Shown piece by piece: positions 8,004 to 15,811 of a DNA stretch of 23,739 nucleotides; position 1 is the stretch's first letter, and every line of letters begins with the position of its first letter. The position numbers and the translations under genes were made by a program. The DNA comes from Lachnospiraceae bacterium. Lineage in GTDB: Bacteria > Bacillota > Clostridia > Lachnospirales > Lachnospiraceae. The stretch spans positions 74,696 through 98,434 of the forward strand of contig JAAUZW010000015.1 in the NCBI GenBank assembly GCA_014804385.1. Direction: 5' to 3'. The notes under the pieces are model-generated. The model had not been told where the DNA came from and did not search any database. It saw nothing but the letters and a program-made list of their open reading frames with translations.

Positions 8004-8030
8004 TTACACCAAAAATGAAAAATGGTGTAA
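8004..8030. other. Hairpin preceding the second att-like repeat
   Basis: Perfect arms ttacacca (8004-8011) and tggtgtaa (8023-8030) around an A-rich loop. A related but weaker arrangement occurs 3' of the integrase (accc 1213-1216 / gggt 1234-1237), at the same distance from copy 1 of the att-like repeat. Terminator-like, without a good T-tract. Confidence 0.45.
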
Positions 8031-8055
8031 AGCACCTGCTATTATAATTTTAGAC

Positions 8056-8131
8056 AAATTTTAGGACACGCAAACCCGCATAAATACTGGGTTTGCAAAA
8101 ACTTAATAAAATAATTAGCACTCACCTCTTG
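8056..8131 (+). repeat. att-like repeat, copy 2 (right boundary, fused to clpB operator)
   Basis: This is the partner of 1267-1342, offset by exactly 6789 bp. The inverted repeat persists with paired changes: arms GCAAACCC (8070-8077) and GGGTTTGC (8089-8096) instead of GCAAAGCC and GGCTTTGC, keeping full complementarity. The same 18-mer ends the repeat at 8114-8131, here running straight into the right half of CIRCE. The junction at 8131/8132 falls within the TTGACA of the clpB promoter. Confidence 0.8.
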
Positions 8132-8141
8132 ACAGTGCTAA
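8115..8141 (+). promoter_or_regulatory. CIRCE operator (HrcA binding site) of clpB
   Basis: TTAGCACTC (8115-8123), nine bases, CAGTGCTAA (8133-8141). The CIRCE consensus is TTAGCACTC-N9-GAGTGCTAA, so there is a single mismatch in the right arm. It overlaps the -35 box, which fits HrcA repression relieved by heat or misfolded protein. Confidence 0.88.
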
Positions 8142-8157
8142 CAATTAGCTGTATTGT
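8129..8157 (+). promoter_or_regulatory. clpB promoter
   Basis: TTGACA (8129-8134), 17 nt, TATTGT (8152-8157; four of six match TATAAT). The -35 lies inside CIRCE. Bases TTG come from the att-like repeat and ACA from beyond it. A second weak candidate (TTGAAA 8199-8204, 16 nt, TAAGAT 8221-8226) is nearer the gene. Confidence 0.55.
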
Positions 8158-8255
8158 GATAGTATAAGTAGAACAGATGGGATAAATAAACGTCACATTT
8201 GAAAGACTGTGCATATATAGTAAGATTTCATCAAATGCACGGAGAGGAGGCTATT

Positions 8256-10838
8256 ATGAATCTCACAAAATTTACGCAAAAATCCATACAGGCAGTAGAG
8301 CAGTGTGAAAAGCTTGCTTATGAGTACGGCAATCAGGAAATTGAAGAAGAACATCTGTTATTTAGTCTTTTGACGATTGATGACAGCCTGATCCTAAAGC
8401 TCATAGAGAAGATGGAGATACAGAAGGAATACTTTTTAAATCGCGTGGAGCAGGGCTTAAACAAGCGCACGAAGGTGCAGGGCGGTCAGATTTACATTGG
8501 GCAGGATCTGAACAAAGTCCTGATCAACGCGGAAGACGAGGCGAAAGCGCTCGGCGATGAATATGTGTCCGTGGAGCATCTTTTTCTGGCAATGCTTAAG
8601 CATCCCAATCGAGAAATCAAGGAGATATTCCGTGAGTTTGGCATTACGAGAGAACGGTTTTTACAGGCGCTTTCCACCGTGCGAGGCAACCAGAGGGTGA
8701 CTTCGGACAATCCGGAGGCCACCTATGACACGCTGGAAAAGTACGGGCAGGATCTGGTGGAAAAGGCGAGAAGTCAGAAGCTGGATCCGGTCATCGGAAG
8801 GGATTCCGAGATTCGCAATGTGATCCGCATTCTGTCCCGCAAGACGAAGAATAATCCGGTGCTGATTGGTGAGCCCGGCGTAGGCAAGACGGCTGTGGCG
8901 GAAGGGCTGGCACAGCGAATCGTCAGGGGTGACGTGCCGGAAGGCCTTAAGGATAAGAAGATATTTTCGTTGGACATGGGCGCGCTGGTGGCAGGCGCCA
9001 AGTACCGGGGCGAGTTTGAGGAGCGCCTGAAGGCGGTGCTTGACGATGTAAAAAACAGCGACGGACAGATTATTCTTTTTATAGATGAGCTGCACACCAT
9101 TGTGGGAGCGGGCAAGACGGATGGCGCTATGGATGCGGGCAACATGTTAAAGCCTATGCTGGCCAGAGGCGAGCTTCACTGTATCGGCGCGACGACCCTG
9201 GATGAGTACCGCCAGTATATCGAGAAGGATGCGGCGTTGGAGCGGCGTTTCCAACCGGTCATGGTGGAGGAACCCACGGTGGAGGATACAATTTCCATTC
9301 TGCGCGGCTTAAAAGAGCGTTATGAAGTCTATCACGGCGTGAAGATCATGGACAATGCGCTGGTCAGTGCGGCAGTGCTGTCGAACCGCTATATTTCTGA
9401 CAGATTTCTGCCTGACAAGGCGATCGATCTGGTGGATGAAGCCTGTGCGCTGATCAAGACGGAATTGGATTCCATGCCTACGGAGTTAGACGAGTTGCGC
9501 CGCAAGGTAATGCAGCTCGAAATAGAAGAAACGGCTTTAAAAAAGGAAGATGACAATTTGAGCCGTGAGCGTCTCGCCAATCTGCAAAGAGAGCTTGCGG
9601 AGCTGAAGGAAGAGCTGCAAAACCGGATGGCACAGTGGGAGAACGAAAAGGCTTCTGTGGAAAAGCTGTCTAAGATCAGGGAAGAGATCGACGAGGTGAA
9701 CAGCCAGATTCAGATTGCCCAGCAGGATGGGGATTATGAAAAGGCGGCGGAGTTAAGCTATGGCAAGCTGCCGTCCCTGAAACAGCAGCTGGAGATCGAG
9801 GAGGAACGAGTCGGCAGGGAGGAACTTTCTCTGGTGCATCAGAGCGTATCGGAGGAGGAAATCGCAAAAATTATTTCCCGCTGGACAGGGATTCCGGTTT
9901 CCAAGCTGACGGAGAGTGAGCGCAATAAGACGCTGCATCTGGATGAGGAGCTGCATAAGCGTGTAATCGGACAGGATGAGGGTGTAGAAAAAGTAACAGA
10001 TGCTATTATTCGCTCCAAGGCGGGGATCAAGGATCCCACTAAGCCCATCGGTTCTTTCCTGTTCCTGGGACCTACCGGCGTGGGCAAGACGGAGCTGGCG
10101 AAGGCATTGGCGGCATCTCTCTTTGACGATGAGACAAACATGGTCCGTATTGACATGAGCGAGTACATGGAGAAGCATGCCGTATCGCGGTTGATCGGTG
10201 CGCCTCCCGGTTATGTGGGCTATGAGGAGGGCGGCCAGTTGACGGAAGCTGTCAGAAGAAAGCCCTACTCCGTGGTTCTCTTTGACGAGATTGAGAAAGC
10301 CCATCCCGATGTGTTCAATGTGCTCCTCCAGGTGTTGGATGATGGCCGAATCACGGATTCTCAGGGCAGGACAGTGGATTTCAAGAATACGATCCTGATC
10401 ATGACCTCCAATATCGGAGCGGATTATCTGCTGGATGGCATTGACGAGCAGGGCGCGATCACAGAGGAAACAGAAACACTTGTTATGGGAGAATTGAGAA
10501 ACCACTTCCGTCCGGAATTTTTAAACAGGCTGGACGAGACGATCCTCTTTAAACCGCTTACCAAAGAGAATATCGGCGGTATCATCCGGTTGATCGTGGA
10601 CGATCTCAACAGGAGGCTGGTGGACCGGGAGCTGGATATCGAGCTTTCGCCGGAGGCGGAGCAGTTTATCGTGGAGAATGCTTATGATCCGGTGTACGGG
10701 GCAAGACCCCTGAAGCGGTATATTCAGAAGCATGTGGAGACTTTATCTGCGAAGTTGATTCTTGCAGATCAGGTGGAGGCGAAGGATACGATATTGATCA
10801 TTGTGAAAGATGGAGAACTGGCAGCACAGAGAAAATAG
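8256..10838 (+). CDS. clpB: ATP-dependent disaggregase ClpB (Hsp100)
   Basis: ClpB works with DnaK to pull apart aggregated proteins in the cytosol. At 860 residues it has the usual family length. In order: an N-terminal repeat domain (LTKFTQKSIQAVEQCEKLA), first AAA+ module with Walker A GEPGVGKT (205-212) and IILFIDELHTIVGAG, a long coiled-coil middle domain at about 400-520 (QLEIEETALKKEDDN), second AAA+ module with GPTGVGKT (605-612), VVLFDEIEKAHPDV, and the C-terminal sensor GARPLKRYIQ. The middle domain separates it from ClpC and ClpA. Start ATG 8256 is preceded by GAGAGGAGG; an upstream in-frame ATG at 8199 adds 19 unrelated residues without such a site. Control is by CIRCE (8115-8141), and a strong terminator at 10866 makes it a single-gene unit. 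Mobile-element DNA abuts its operator. Confidence 0.97.
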   Translation: MNLTKFTQKSIQAVEQCEKLAYEYGNQEIEEEHLLFSLLTIDDSLILKLIEKMEIQKEYFLNRVEQGLNKRTKVQGGQIYIGQDLNKVLINAEDEAKALGDEYVSVEHLFLAMLKHPNREIKEIFREFGITRERFLQALSTVRGNQRVTSDNPEATYDTLEKYGQDLVEKARSQKLDPVIGRDSEIRNVIRILSRKTKNNPVLIGEPGVGKTAVAEGLAQRIVRGDVPEGLKDKKIFSLDMGALVAGAKYRGEFEERLKAVLDDVKNSDGQIILFIDELHTIVGAGKTDGAMDAGNMLKPMLARGELHCIGATTLDEYRQYIEKDAALERRFQPVMVEEPTVEDTISILRGLKERYEVYHGVKIMDNALVSAAVLSNRYISDRFLPDKAIDLVDEACALIKTELDSMPTELDELRRKVMQLEIEETALKKEDDNLSRERLANLQRELAELKEELQNRMAQWENEKASVEKLSKIREEIDEVNSQIQIAQQDGDYEKAAELSYGKLPSLKQQLEIEEERVGREELSLVHQSVSEEEIAKIISRWTGIPVSKLTESERNKTLHLDEELHKRVIGQDEGVEKVTDAIIRSKAGIKDPTKPIGSFLFLGPTGVGKTELAKALAASLFDDETNMVRIDMSEYMEKHAVSRLIGAPPGYVGYEEGGQLTEAVRRKPYSVVLFDEIEKAHPDVFNVLLQVLDDGRITDSQGRTVDFKNTILIMTSNIGADYLLDGIDEQGAITEETETLVMGELRNHFRPEFLNRLDETILFKPLTKENIGGIIRLIVDDLNRRLVDRELDIELSPEAEQFIVENAYDPVYGARPLKRYIQKHVETLSAKLILADQVEAKDTILIIVKDGELAAQRK

Positions 10839-10865
10839 AGGCAAAGGCTAATAAAAGGTGATATA

Positions 10866-10900
10866 ATAGACGCAGACTCAGCAGTCTGCGTCTATTTTTG
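10866..10900 (+). terminator. Intrinsic terminator of clpB
   Basis: Perfect 11-bp stem agacgcagact (10868-10878) / agtctgcgtct (10883-10893), loop cagc, extended by two A-T pairs and followed by TTTTT. It starts 28 bp after the clpB stop. Confidence 0.93.
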
Positions 10901-11052
10901 TAATACGCTATAAATGGATTAAAACATGATTTAGTGATTTTGGTTATGAAAAGTAGGCGAATTTAACAGAGAATGTGGATAAATCGTCTGTTATTTTTGA
11001 AAGTTAAAACAAGACTTAGCGAAACAAGGAAAAAGGAGAGAGGGAAAAAGGT

Positions 11053-12180
11053 ATGAGATATCCTGCATTTTTAAAGGAAAACGGAACGATCGGATTTGTG
11101 GCGCCCTCCTTTGGCTGCGCGACAGAACCATACAAGAGCAGATTCTTATATGCGCAGAAGAAGTGGAAGGAGCAGGGATGCCAATTACAGCTTGGCCCCA
11201 ACTGCTATGTGGAAGAGGGCGTGGGAATCAGCAATAAGCCGCAAAAATGCGGAGAGGAGCTGACGGATTATTATTGTGATAAAAATAACGACTGTCTCAT
11301 TTCCTGCGGCGGCGGCGAATTGATGTGTGAGATTCTGGATTATGTGGATTTTGAGCGGATCGGCAAAGCTGTGCCGAAGTGGTATCTGGGATATTCAGAT
11401 AATACGAATTTTACATTCTTGCTGACCACATTGTGCGATACGGCTTCTATATATGGTCCCTGTGCGTCTTCTTTCGCCATGGAACCGATGCACCCCGCGT
11501 TGGAGGATGCCATGTTGCTTTTGCAGGGGAAAAAGTTGACGATGCAGGGGTATGATATGTGGGAAAGAGAGTCTCTGGAGAGCGAGGAGGAAGATCCTTG
11601 TGCATCCTATCATCTGACAGAACCATCTGTTATTAAATATTATATGCCGGACGGCAGGACGAATGTGGAATCTCTAAGGAAGGCGGCAACGCGTTATGCG
11701 GGGCAAAGTGATTTAGTTAAGATGCAGGTCGGAGCGAACGAAATCGAAACGGAGATTGCTTTCTCGGGCAGGCTTCTAGGGGGCTGCATGGATTGTCTGG
11801 TCAATCTGCTGGGAACTCAGTATGATCAGGTGACGGCATTTACGGAGCGCTATAAAGAGGATGGAATCATATGGTTTTTGGAGGCCTGCGACTTAAACCT
11901 GATGGGCATACGGCGTGCCATGTGGCAGATGGAGCATGCGGGATGGTTTCAGCATTGTAAGGGGTTTCTGATCGGCAGACCCAGGATCGGTATGGGAGTG
12001 GAAGAATTTGGTATCGACGAGTACCAGGCGGTCTGCGAGATGCTCTATCCCCATCACGTGCCGGTTCTCATGGATCTGGATATCGGACATCTGCCGCCGT
12101 CCATGCCATTGCTCTGCGGCAGTATGGCGCGGGTGGTCAGCGACGGAACTACCTATCGTGTGGAGATGACTCTACAATGA
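11053..12180 (+). CDS. LD-carboxypeptidase-like protein, peptidase family S66
   Basis: S66 peptidases remove the terminal D-residue from peptidoglycan tetrapeptides in cell-wall recycling; relatives act in microcin-peptide cleavage. This 375-residue protein shows the family start (GTIGFVAPSFGC), the nucleophile elbow GYSD with S115, and candidate charge-relay residues E277 (FLEACDLN) and H346 (DIGHLPP). The glycine-rich CLISCGGGELM matches the conserved turn before the nucleophile. It is longer than the roughly 300-residue LdcA; extra residues about 165-225 (YDMWERESLESEEEDP and on) resemble the S66 group annotated as microcin C7 or MccF-like. No signal peptide, so probably cytosolic. AAGGAGAGAGGG lies upstream of ATG 11053. 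It is separated from clpB by a terminator and about 150 bp without another feature. Confidence 0.88.
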   Translation: MRYPAFLKENGTIGFVAPSFGCATEPYKSRFLYAQKKWKEQGCQLQLGPNCYVEEGVGISNKPQKCGEELTDYYCDKNNDCLISCGGGELMCEILDYVDFERIGKAVPKWYLGYSDNTNFTFLLTTLCDTASIYGPCASSFAMEPMHPALEDAMLLLQGKKLTMQGYDMWERESLESEEEDPCASYHLTEPSVIKYYMPDGRTNVESLRKAATRYAGQSDLVKMQVGANEIETEIAFSGRLLGGCMDCLVNLLGTQYDQVTAFTERYKEDGIIWFLEACDLNLMGIRRAMWQMEHAGWFQHCKGFLIGRPRIGMGVEEFGIDEYQAVCEMLYPHHVPVLMDLDIGHLPPSMPLLCGSMARVVSDGTTYRVEMTLQ

Positions 12181-12217
12181 TAATGTTATGAAAATGCCAC
12201 AGGAAAGGAGATTCAAA

Positions 12218-12391
12218 ATGTTACCTAAAGATCCGGTTATGTTATTGAGTTTTGTAAATCTAAAGCTGCGGGATTTTTATCCTGATCTGGACAGGCTCTG
12301 TGAAGATCTGGATGCAGACCGCGATGAAATTGTCGAAAAATTGGCAGGAATTTCTTATCATTACGATGAGGAGAAAAATCAATTTGTCTGA
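12218..12391 (+). CDS. DUF4250 family small protein
   Basis: A 57-residue protein beginning MLPKDPVMLLSFVNLKLRD and ending YDEEKNQFV, the compact helical DUF4250 type common in Clostridia; its function is unknown. ATG 12218 is chosen for the AAAGGAG 7 nt upstream. An in-frame ATG at 12188 would add ten residues without such a site. Its last codons overlap the likely TTG start of the corrinoid activator (12384), so the two are probably translationally coupled, and it lies 37 bp after the S66 peptidase stop. Confidence 0.85.
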   Translation: MLPKDPVMLLSFVNLKLRDFYPDLDRLCEDLDADRDEIVEKLAGISYHYDEEKNQFV

Positions 12392-14135
12392 GAAAATAAA
12401 AATTACGATTGTTATGGATGACGAAAAACTGAATACAGAAAAACAGAATGAGCAGTCGAACGTCATTGAACTGACACAGGAATCATCTATGACGATCATG
12501 TCGGTTTTGCGGGAGAACAGGATTTTTTCCGGCAGCTTCTGTGGGGGAAGAGGAGACTGCGGACGGTGTGTCGTACAGTTTTTAGAGGGGACGCCGTTGC
12601 CTACAGGAATAGAGAGAAGCCGCCTGGAACCGGAAGAACTGCGGCAGGGATTTCGATTGGCCTGTGTGACCAGGCCGAAAACGGACTGTGTGATCCGCAT
12701 CCCGGAGCAGGACGAACGAGAGATATCGATCGTCACAGAGTTGAATCCTGTGTCAGAAAATATTGACCTAGACGGTCAATCAAATAAACTGTCTGAAAAT
12801 CAAATATCGTTTGCTATGAAAACTTCCGAGGCGGATGAAGAGGGTGCCCGGAAATCAAATAAAAATCTGCGTGTTATTTCAAAAACAGAAGCAGATGTTA
12901 TGATTGCAGTAGACCTGGGCACTACCACCATTGCCATGCAGCTGCGGGATATGGTCACCGGGGAAGTGTTGGATACCTATTGTGAGATGAATCCCCAGAG
13001 ACTTTACGGTACGGATGTGTTGTCCCGGATCCGGGCGTCCTGCGATGGGCATCGGGAGGAGCTGCGAGAGCTGGTCGGTGAGGCTCTGTTGCGGGGCCTG
13101 CGGCAGTTTGCCGCGCGGATGACGGCTTTGGGAAAGGAGGATGCAGAGCGCACCGAAAGACCAGCCTGTATGTGTATTGCCGGAAATACCACCATGGAGC
13201 ATCTCCTGCTCGGGTATGATGTGAGCACATTGGGGAGCAGTCCCTTTACGCCGGTAGAGATCGGACTACAGGAGGTGCCGCTTTCCGCGCTTTTTACGGT
13301 CATTCCTGCCGGATGGGAGTTCCCCGTCTATATCGCGCCGGGCATCAGCGCTTTTGTGGGGGGTGATATCGTTGCGGGGCTCTACACATTACAAATGCTG
13401 CCCGGTATTTTTGGTTCTTGTCAGGGAGAAGGGGGGACGGAAACGGGGAAACAAAAGCCGGCCACGCTGTTGATCGACCTGGGCACCAACGGGGAGATGG
13501 CGATCACCGACGGGGAGCGTATGATGGTTACTGCCACGGCTGCAGGGCCTGCCTTTGAGGGTGGGAAAAACAGCGCGCTTATCGGTACGGACAGGATCGC
13601 CCTGACAGCAGAGCTCTTGCGGCAGGGGAAACTGGATGAGACAGGTCTTTTGGCGGAACCCTATTTTTCGGAGGGCGTACCTGTTGAGGCGTTTGGCGGA
13701 AGCGCAAATGGTCGACAACTGAAAGAAACGAAAAAAAGCAACTCTTATTTTAAGCAGGAGGATATCCGTGACTTGCAGATGGCAAAGGCGGCCATCCGGT
13801 CAGGGGTAGAAATTCTGTGGGAAAATATGAGAAATCCTAAGATTGGAATGGTCTATCTGGCGGGCGGTTTTGGCTATTATCTGGATGTGGAGGCCGCGCT
13901 TGCCATAGGGCTTCTCCCGGAACGCCTGCGTGGGAGAATTCAGGCTGTGGGCAATACCGCTTTGGAGGGGGCCTATCGTCTGGGCAGGGATCTTGCGGCG
14001 GGGATTCTCACGAAAAGCAGGTTGGAAGAGACGCTGGCCGCCACGGAGAAGGGAAGCCTGGTTGCTGTCAATCTGGCGAAGCAGGAAGGTTTTGAGAAAC
14101 TTTATTTAAAGTATATGAATCTGGAAAGGAATTAA
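12384..14135 (+). CDS. [2Fe-2S]/ASKHA corrinoid-protein reductive activator (DUF4445 type)
   Basis: Proteins of this type (RACo, RamA-like) use ATP to drive reduction of inactive Co(II) corrinoid proteins back to Co(I) for methyl transfer. The N-terminal ferredoxin-like domain has C53-x5-C59-x2-C62 and C94 as 2Fe-2S ligands. A linker follows, then an ASKHA ATPase fold with phosphate loops AVDLGTTTIAMQL (D177) and LIDLGTNGEMAI (D365), IAGNTTMEHLLLG, and YLAGGFGYYLD near the C terminus. The start is uncertain: TTG 12384 has GAGGAG 10 nt upstream and keeps the first strand (KIKITIV). ATG 12366 lies inside DUF4250, and ATG 12417 would cut that strand. With TTG it has 583 residues and overlaps the DUF4250 stop. 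No corrinoid protein or methyltransferase gene is nearby, which is unusual for these activators. Confidence 0.88.
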   Translation: MSEKIKITIVMDDEKLNTEKQNEQSNVIELTQESSMTIMSVLRENRIFSGSFCGGRGDCGRCVVQFLEGTPLPTGIERSRLEPEELRQGFRLACVTRPKTDCVIRIPEQDEREISIVTELNPVSENIDLDGQSNKLSENQISFAMKTSEADEEGARKSNKNLRVISKTEADVMIAVDLGTTTIAMQLRDMVTGEVLDTYCEMNPQRLYGTDVLSRIRASCDGHREELRELVGEALLRGLRQFAARMTALGKEDAERTERPACMCIAGNTTMEHLLLGYDVSTLGSSPFTPVEIGLQEVPLSALFTVIPAGWEFPVYIAPGISAFVGGDIVAGLYTLQMLPGIFGSCQGEGGTETGKQKPATLLIDLGTNGEMAITDGERMMVTATAAGPAFEGGKNSALIGTDRIALTAELLRQGKLDETGLLAEPYFSEGVPVEAFGGSANGRQLKETKKSNSYFKQEDIRDLQMAKAAIRSGVEILWENMRNPKIGMVYLAGGFGYYLDVEAALAIGLLPERLRGRIQAVGNTALEGAYRLGRDLAAGILTKSRLEETLAATEKGSLVAVNLAKQEGFEKLYLKYMNLERN

Positions 14136-14212
14136 TTAAGGATACGTTAAGGTGAAGCCAATTCCCCTTTAAGATAAGCCTGTTATGCTGGTATCATCAA
14201 TCAGAAAGCAAA

Positions 14213-14242
14213 AGAACCGCCTGTATATATATGGTAGGTTCT
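14213..14242 (+). promoter_or_regulatory. Leader hairpin before DUF975
   Basis: Six-base arms agaacc (14213-14218) and ggttct (14237-14242) abut the AAGGAGG at 14243-14249. The stem could affect access of ribosomes. No strong promoter was recognised in the 121-bp gap. Confidence 0.3.
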
Positions 14243-14256
14243 AAGGAGGAAACAAT

Positions 14257-15093
14257 ATGATGTGGACCAGAAGAGAGTTGAAGGAACAGGCGAAGGAAGC
14301 CCTGCGGAGAAATTATTGGAAGATCGTGTTGGTGGCATCGCTGCTTTTATTACTGGGGTGCGAGACAGGCGGATACCGTTTTTCATCGAGTGCGTCTCAT
14401 GCGGGATCAGAACAGGAAACGAATGCGGAGCAGGCTGCAAATGTAGAGAAGAGTATCGTTACCGTGCAGGAGGAGCCCCGGCCCGGAGAATGGATCGGTC
14501 AGATCATCGGGAACGGAGATGTCGAGACAGAGGACATGAAGATAGGCTTTTTGGGCGGCGTGTTTTTTGGAATCATAGCGATTGTTATTTTTGTGGTCGT
14601 ATTCCTAATTCTTTTTGCGCTGATCATGGCGGTAGATATTTTTCTCATCAACCCCTTTGATGTGGGGGGCAAACGTTTCATGCGGATGAGTGTGGAGGGT
14701 ACGGCGCAGGTGAAGGAGATCGCCTACGGATTTGACCATTCCTATAAGAATGTGGTCAGGGTCCTGTTTTACAGGGATCTCTATATTATGCTGTGGACAC
14801 TCCTGTTTATCATACCGGGCATTGTGAAAATGTATCAGTATTTTATGGTTCCCTACATTATGACAGAGTATCCGGATATGGAGTATAAGGCGGCACTACA
14901 GTTGAGCCGCGATATGATGGAGGGCAATAAGTGGAAGGCCTTTGTGATCAAATTGTCGTTTATTCCATGGGATATCCTGGGAGCGCTCACTCTTGGCATA
15001 CTGGAAATTTTCTACGTGAATCCGTATCGGAGTCTGACCTATGCGGCGCTGTATTGTAAATTAAAAAATACACCTGTTATCAATGGACAGTGA
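14257..15093 (+). CDS. DUF975 family integral membrane protein
   Basis: A 278-residue membrane protein of the DUF975 type, recognised by the N-terminal MWTRRELKEQAKEALRRNYWK followed by a first helix (about 21-34), and by the C-terminal block FYRDLYIMLWTLLFIIPGIVK, MTEYPDMEYKAALQLSRDMM and GNKWKAFVIKL. Further helices lie near 98-130, 163-190 and 218-243. A polar 60-residue segment between the first two helices is probably exposed. Function unknown; members often sit with signalling genes. AAGGAGG precedes ATG 14257; the adjacent ATG 14260 is an equal choice. The stop is 12 bp from the response-regulator start, so it likely heads a DUF975-regulator-kinase operon and may be a sensed or controlled partner. 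Confidence 0.85.
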   Translation: MMWTRRELKEQAKEALRRNYWKIVLVASLLLLLGCETGGYRFSSSASHAGSEQETNAEQAANVEKSIVTVQEEPRPGEWIGQIIGNGDVETEDMKIGFLGGVFFGIIAIVIFVVVFLILFALIMAVDIFLINPFDVGGKRFMRMSVEGTAQVKEIAYGFDHSYKNVVRVLFYRDLYIMLWTLLFIIPGIVKMYQYFMVPYIMTEYPDMEYKAALQLSRDMMEGNKWKAFVIKLSFIPWDILGALTLGILEIFYVNPYRSLTYAALYCKLKNTPVINGQ

Positions 15094-15105
15094 CGGGAGG
15101 GAAAC

Positions 15106-15801
15106 ATGGCTTACAGGATATTGGTGGCTGACGACGAGGCAGAGATCAGGGAAGTGCTCCGGCTATATCTGGAAAAAGAGGGATTCGAGGTGGCGGAAGC
15201 AGCAGACGGCGCGGAGGCTGTCAGACAGATAAAGAGCGGAATGATAGATTTGGCAATTCTGGATATCATGATGCCGGGACTCAATGGATATCGGGTGTTA
15301 CAGAATATTAGAGAGGAAAATAATCTGCCTGTGCTCATGCTTTCTGCTAAAAGCAGTGATTCGGATAAGATTTTGGGTCTGGATCTGGGGGCGGATGATT
15401 ATATTACAAAACCCTTTGTGCCGCTGGAAGTGGTGGCGCGAGTGAGATCGCATCTCAGGAGATTCTATGCACTGGGAGCAGGAGACATCAGGCCGGACAC
15501 TGGCGGAGCTATTCAGGTGGGAGACCTACGCCTGGAATTGGATTCCTGTCTGCTGTATCGGGAGGGGGAGCGGATCGAACTGACCTCTGTGGAGTTTCGG
15601 ATTATGAAGCTTTTTATGGAGAACTCGGGCAGAGTGTTTACCAAGCAGCAGATTTTTGAGGCGGGATGGGAAGAGGAGTATATGGTCTCCGACAACAATG
15701 TGATGGTCTGTATCTCGAAGCTGCGCGGTAAGCTGGCACATGAGGGCAGAGAGTATATCAGCACTATCAGAGGGCTGGGATATCGTCTGGAGAAGGAGTG
15801 A
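15106..15801 (+). CDS. OmpR/PhoB-family response regulator
   Basis: A 231-residue DNA-binding regulator. The receiver domain (1-120) has acidic D9-D10, phosphoacceptor D53 (AILDIMMPG), S80 and K102 (TKPF). The C-terminal winged helix (about 135-231) contains the OmpR-type ELTSVEFRIMKLFMEN, then VSDNNVMVCISKLRGKL and IRGLGYRLE. It should be phosphorylated by the sensor kinase that starts 10 bp downstream. GGGAGGG supports the start. VanR/PhoP-like in style; the regulon is not visible, but the adjacent DUF975 and deacetylase genes suggest envelope control. Confidence 0.95.
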   Translation: MAYRILVADDEAEIREVLRLYLEKEGFEVAEAADGAEAVRQIKSGMIDLAILDIMMPGLNGYRVLQNIREENNLPVLMLSAKSSDSDKILGLDLGADDYITKPFVPLEVVARVRSHLRRFYALGAGDIRPDTGGAIQVGDLRLELDSCLLYREGERIELTSVEFRIMKLFMENSGRVFTKQQIFEAGWEEEYMVSDNNVMVCISKLRGKLAHEGREYISTIRGLGYRLEKE

Positions 15802-15811
15802 GAAGGCGCGC

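Noticed and set aside
9753..10505. 250-codon open frame antisense to clpB
   Set aside because: It lies entirely opposite the well-conserved second ATPase module of clpB; its composition is that of a codon-bias shadow, without a start signal.
14262..14660. 132-codon frame overlapping the DUF975 gene
   Set aside because: It has no ribosome binding site of its own and is arginine/glycine-rich in the way of an out-of-frame reading. DUF975 in the other frame matches a known family.
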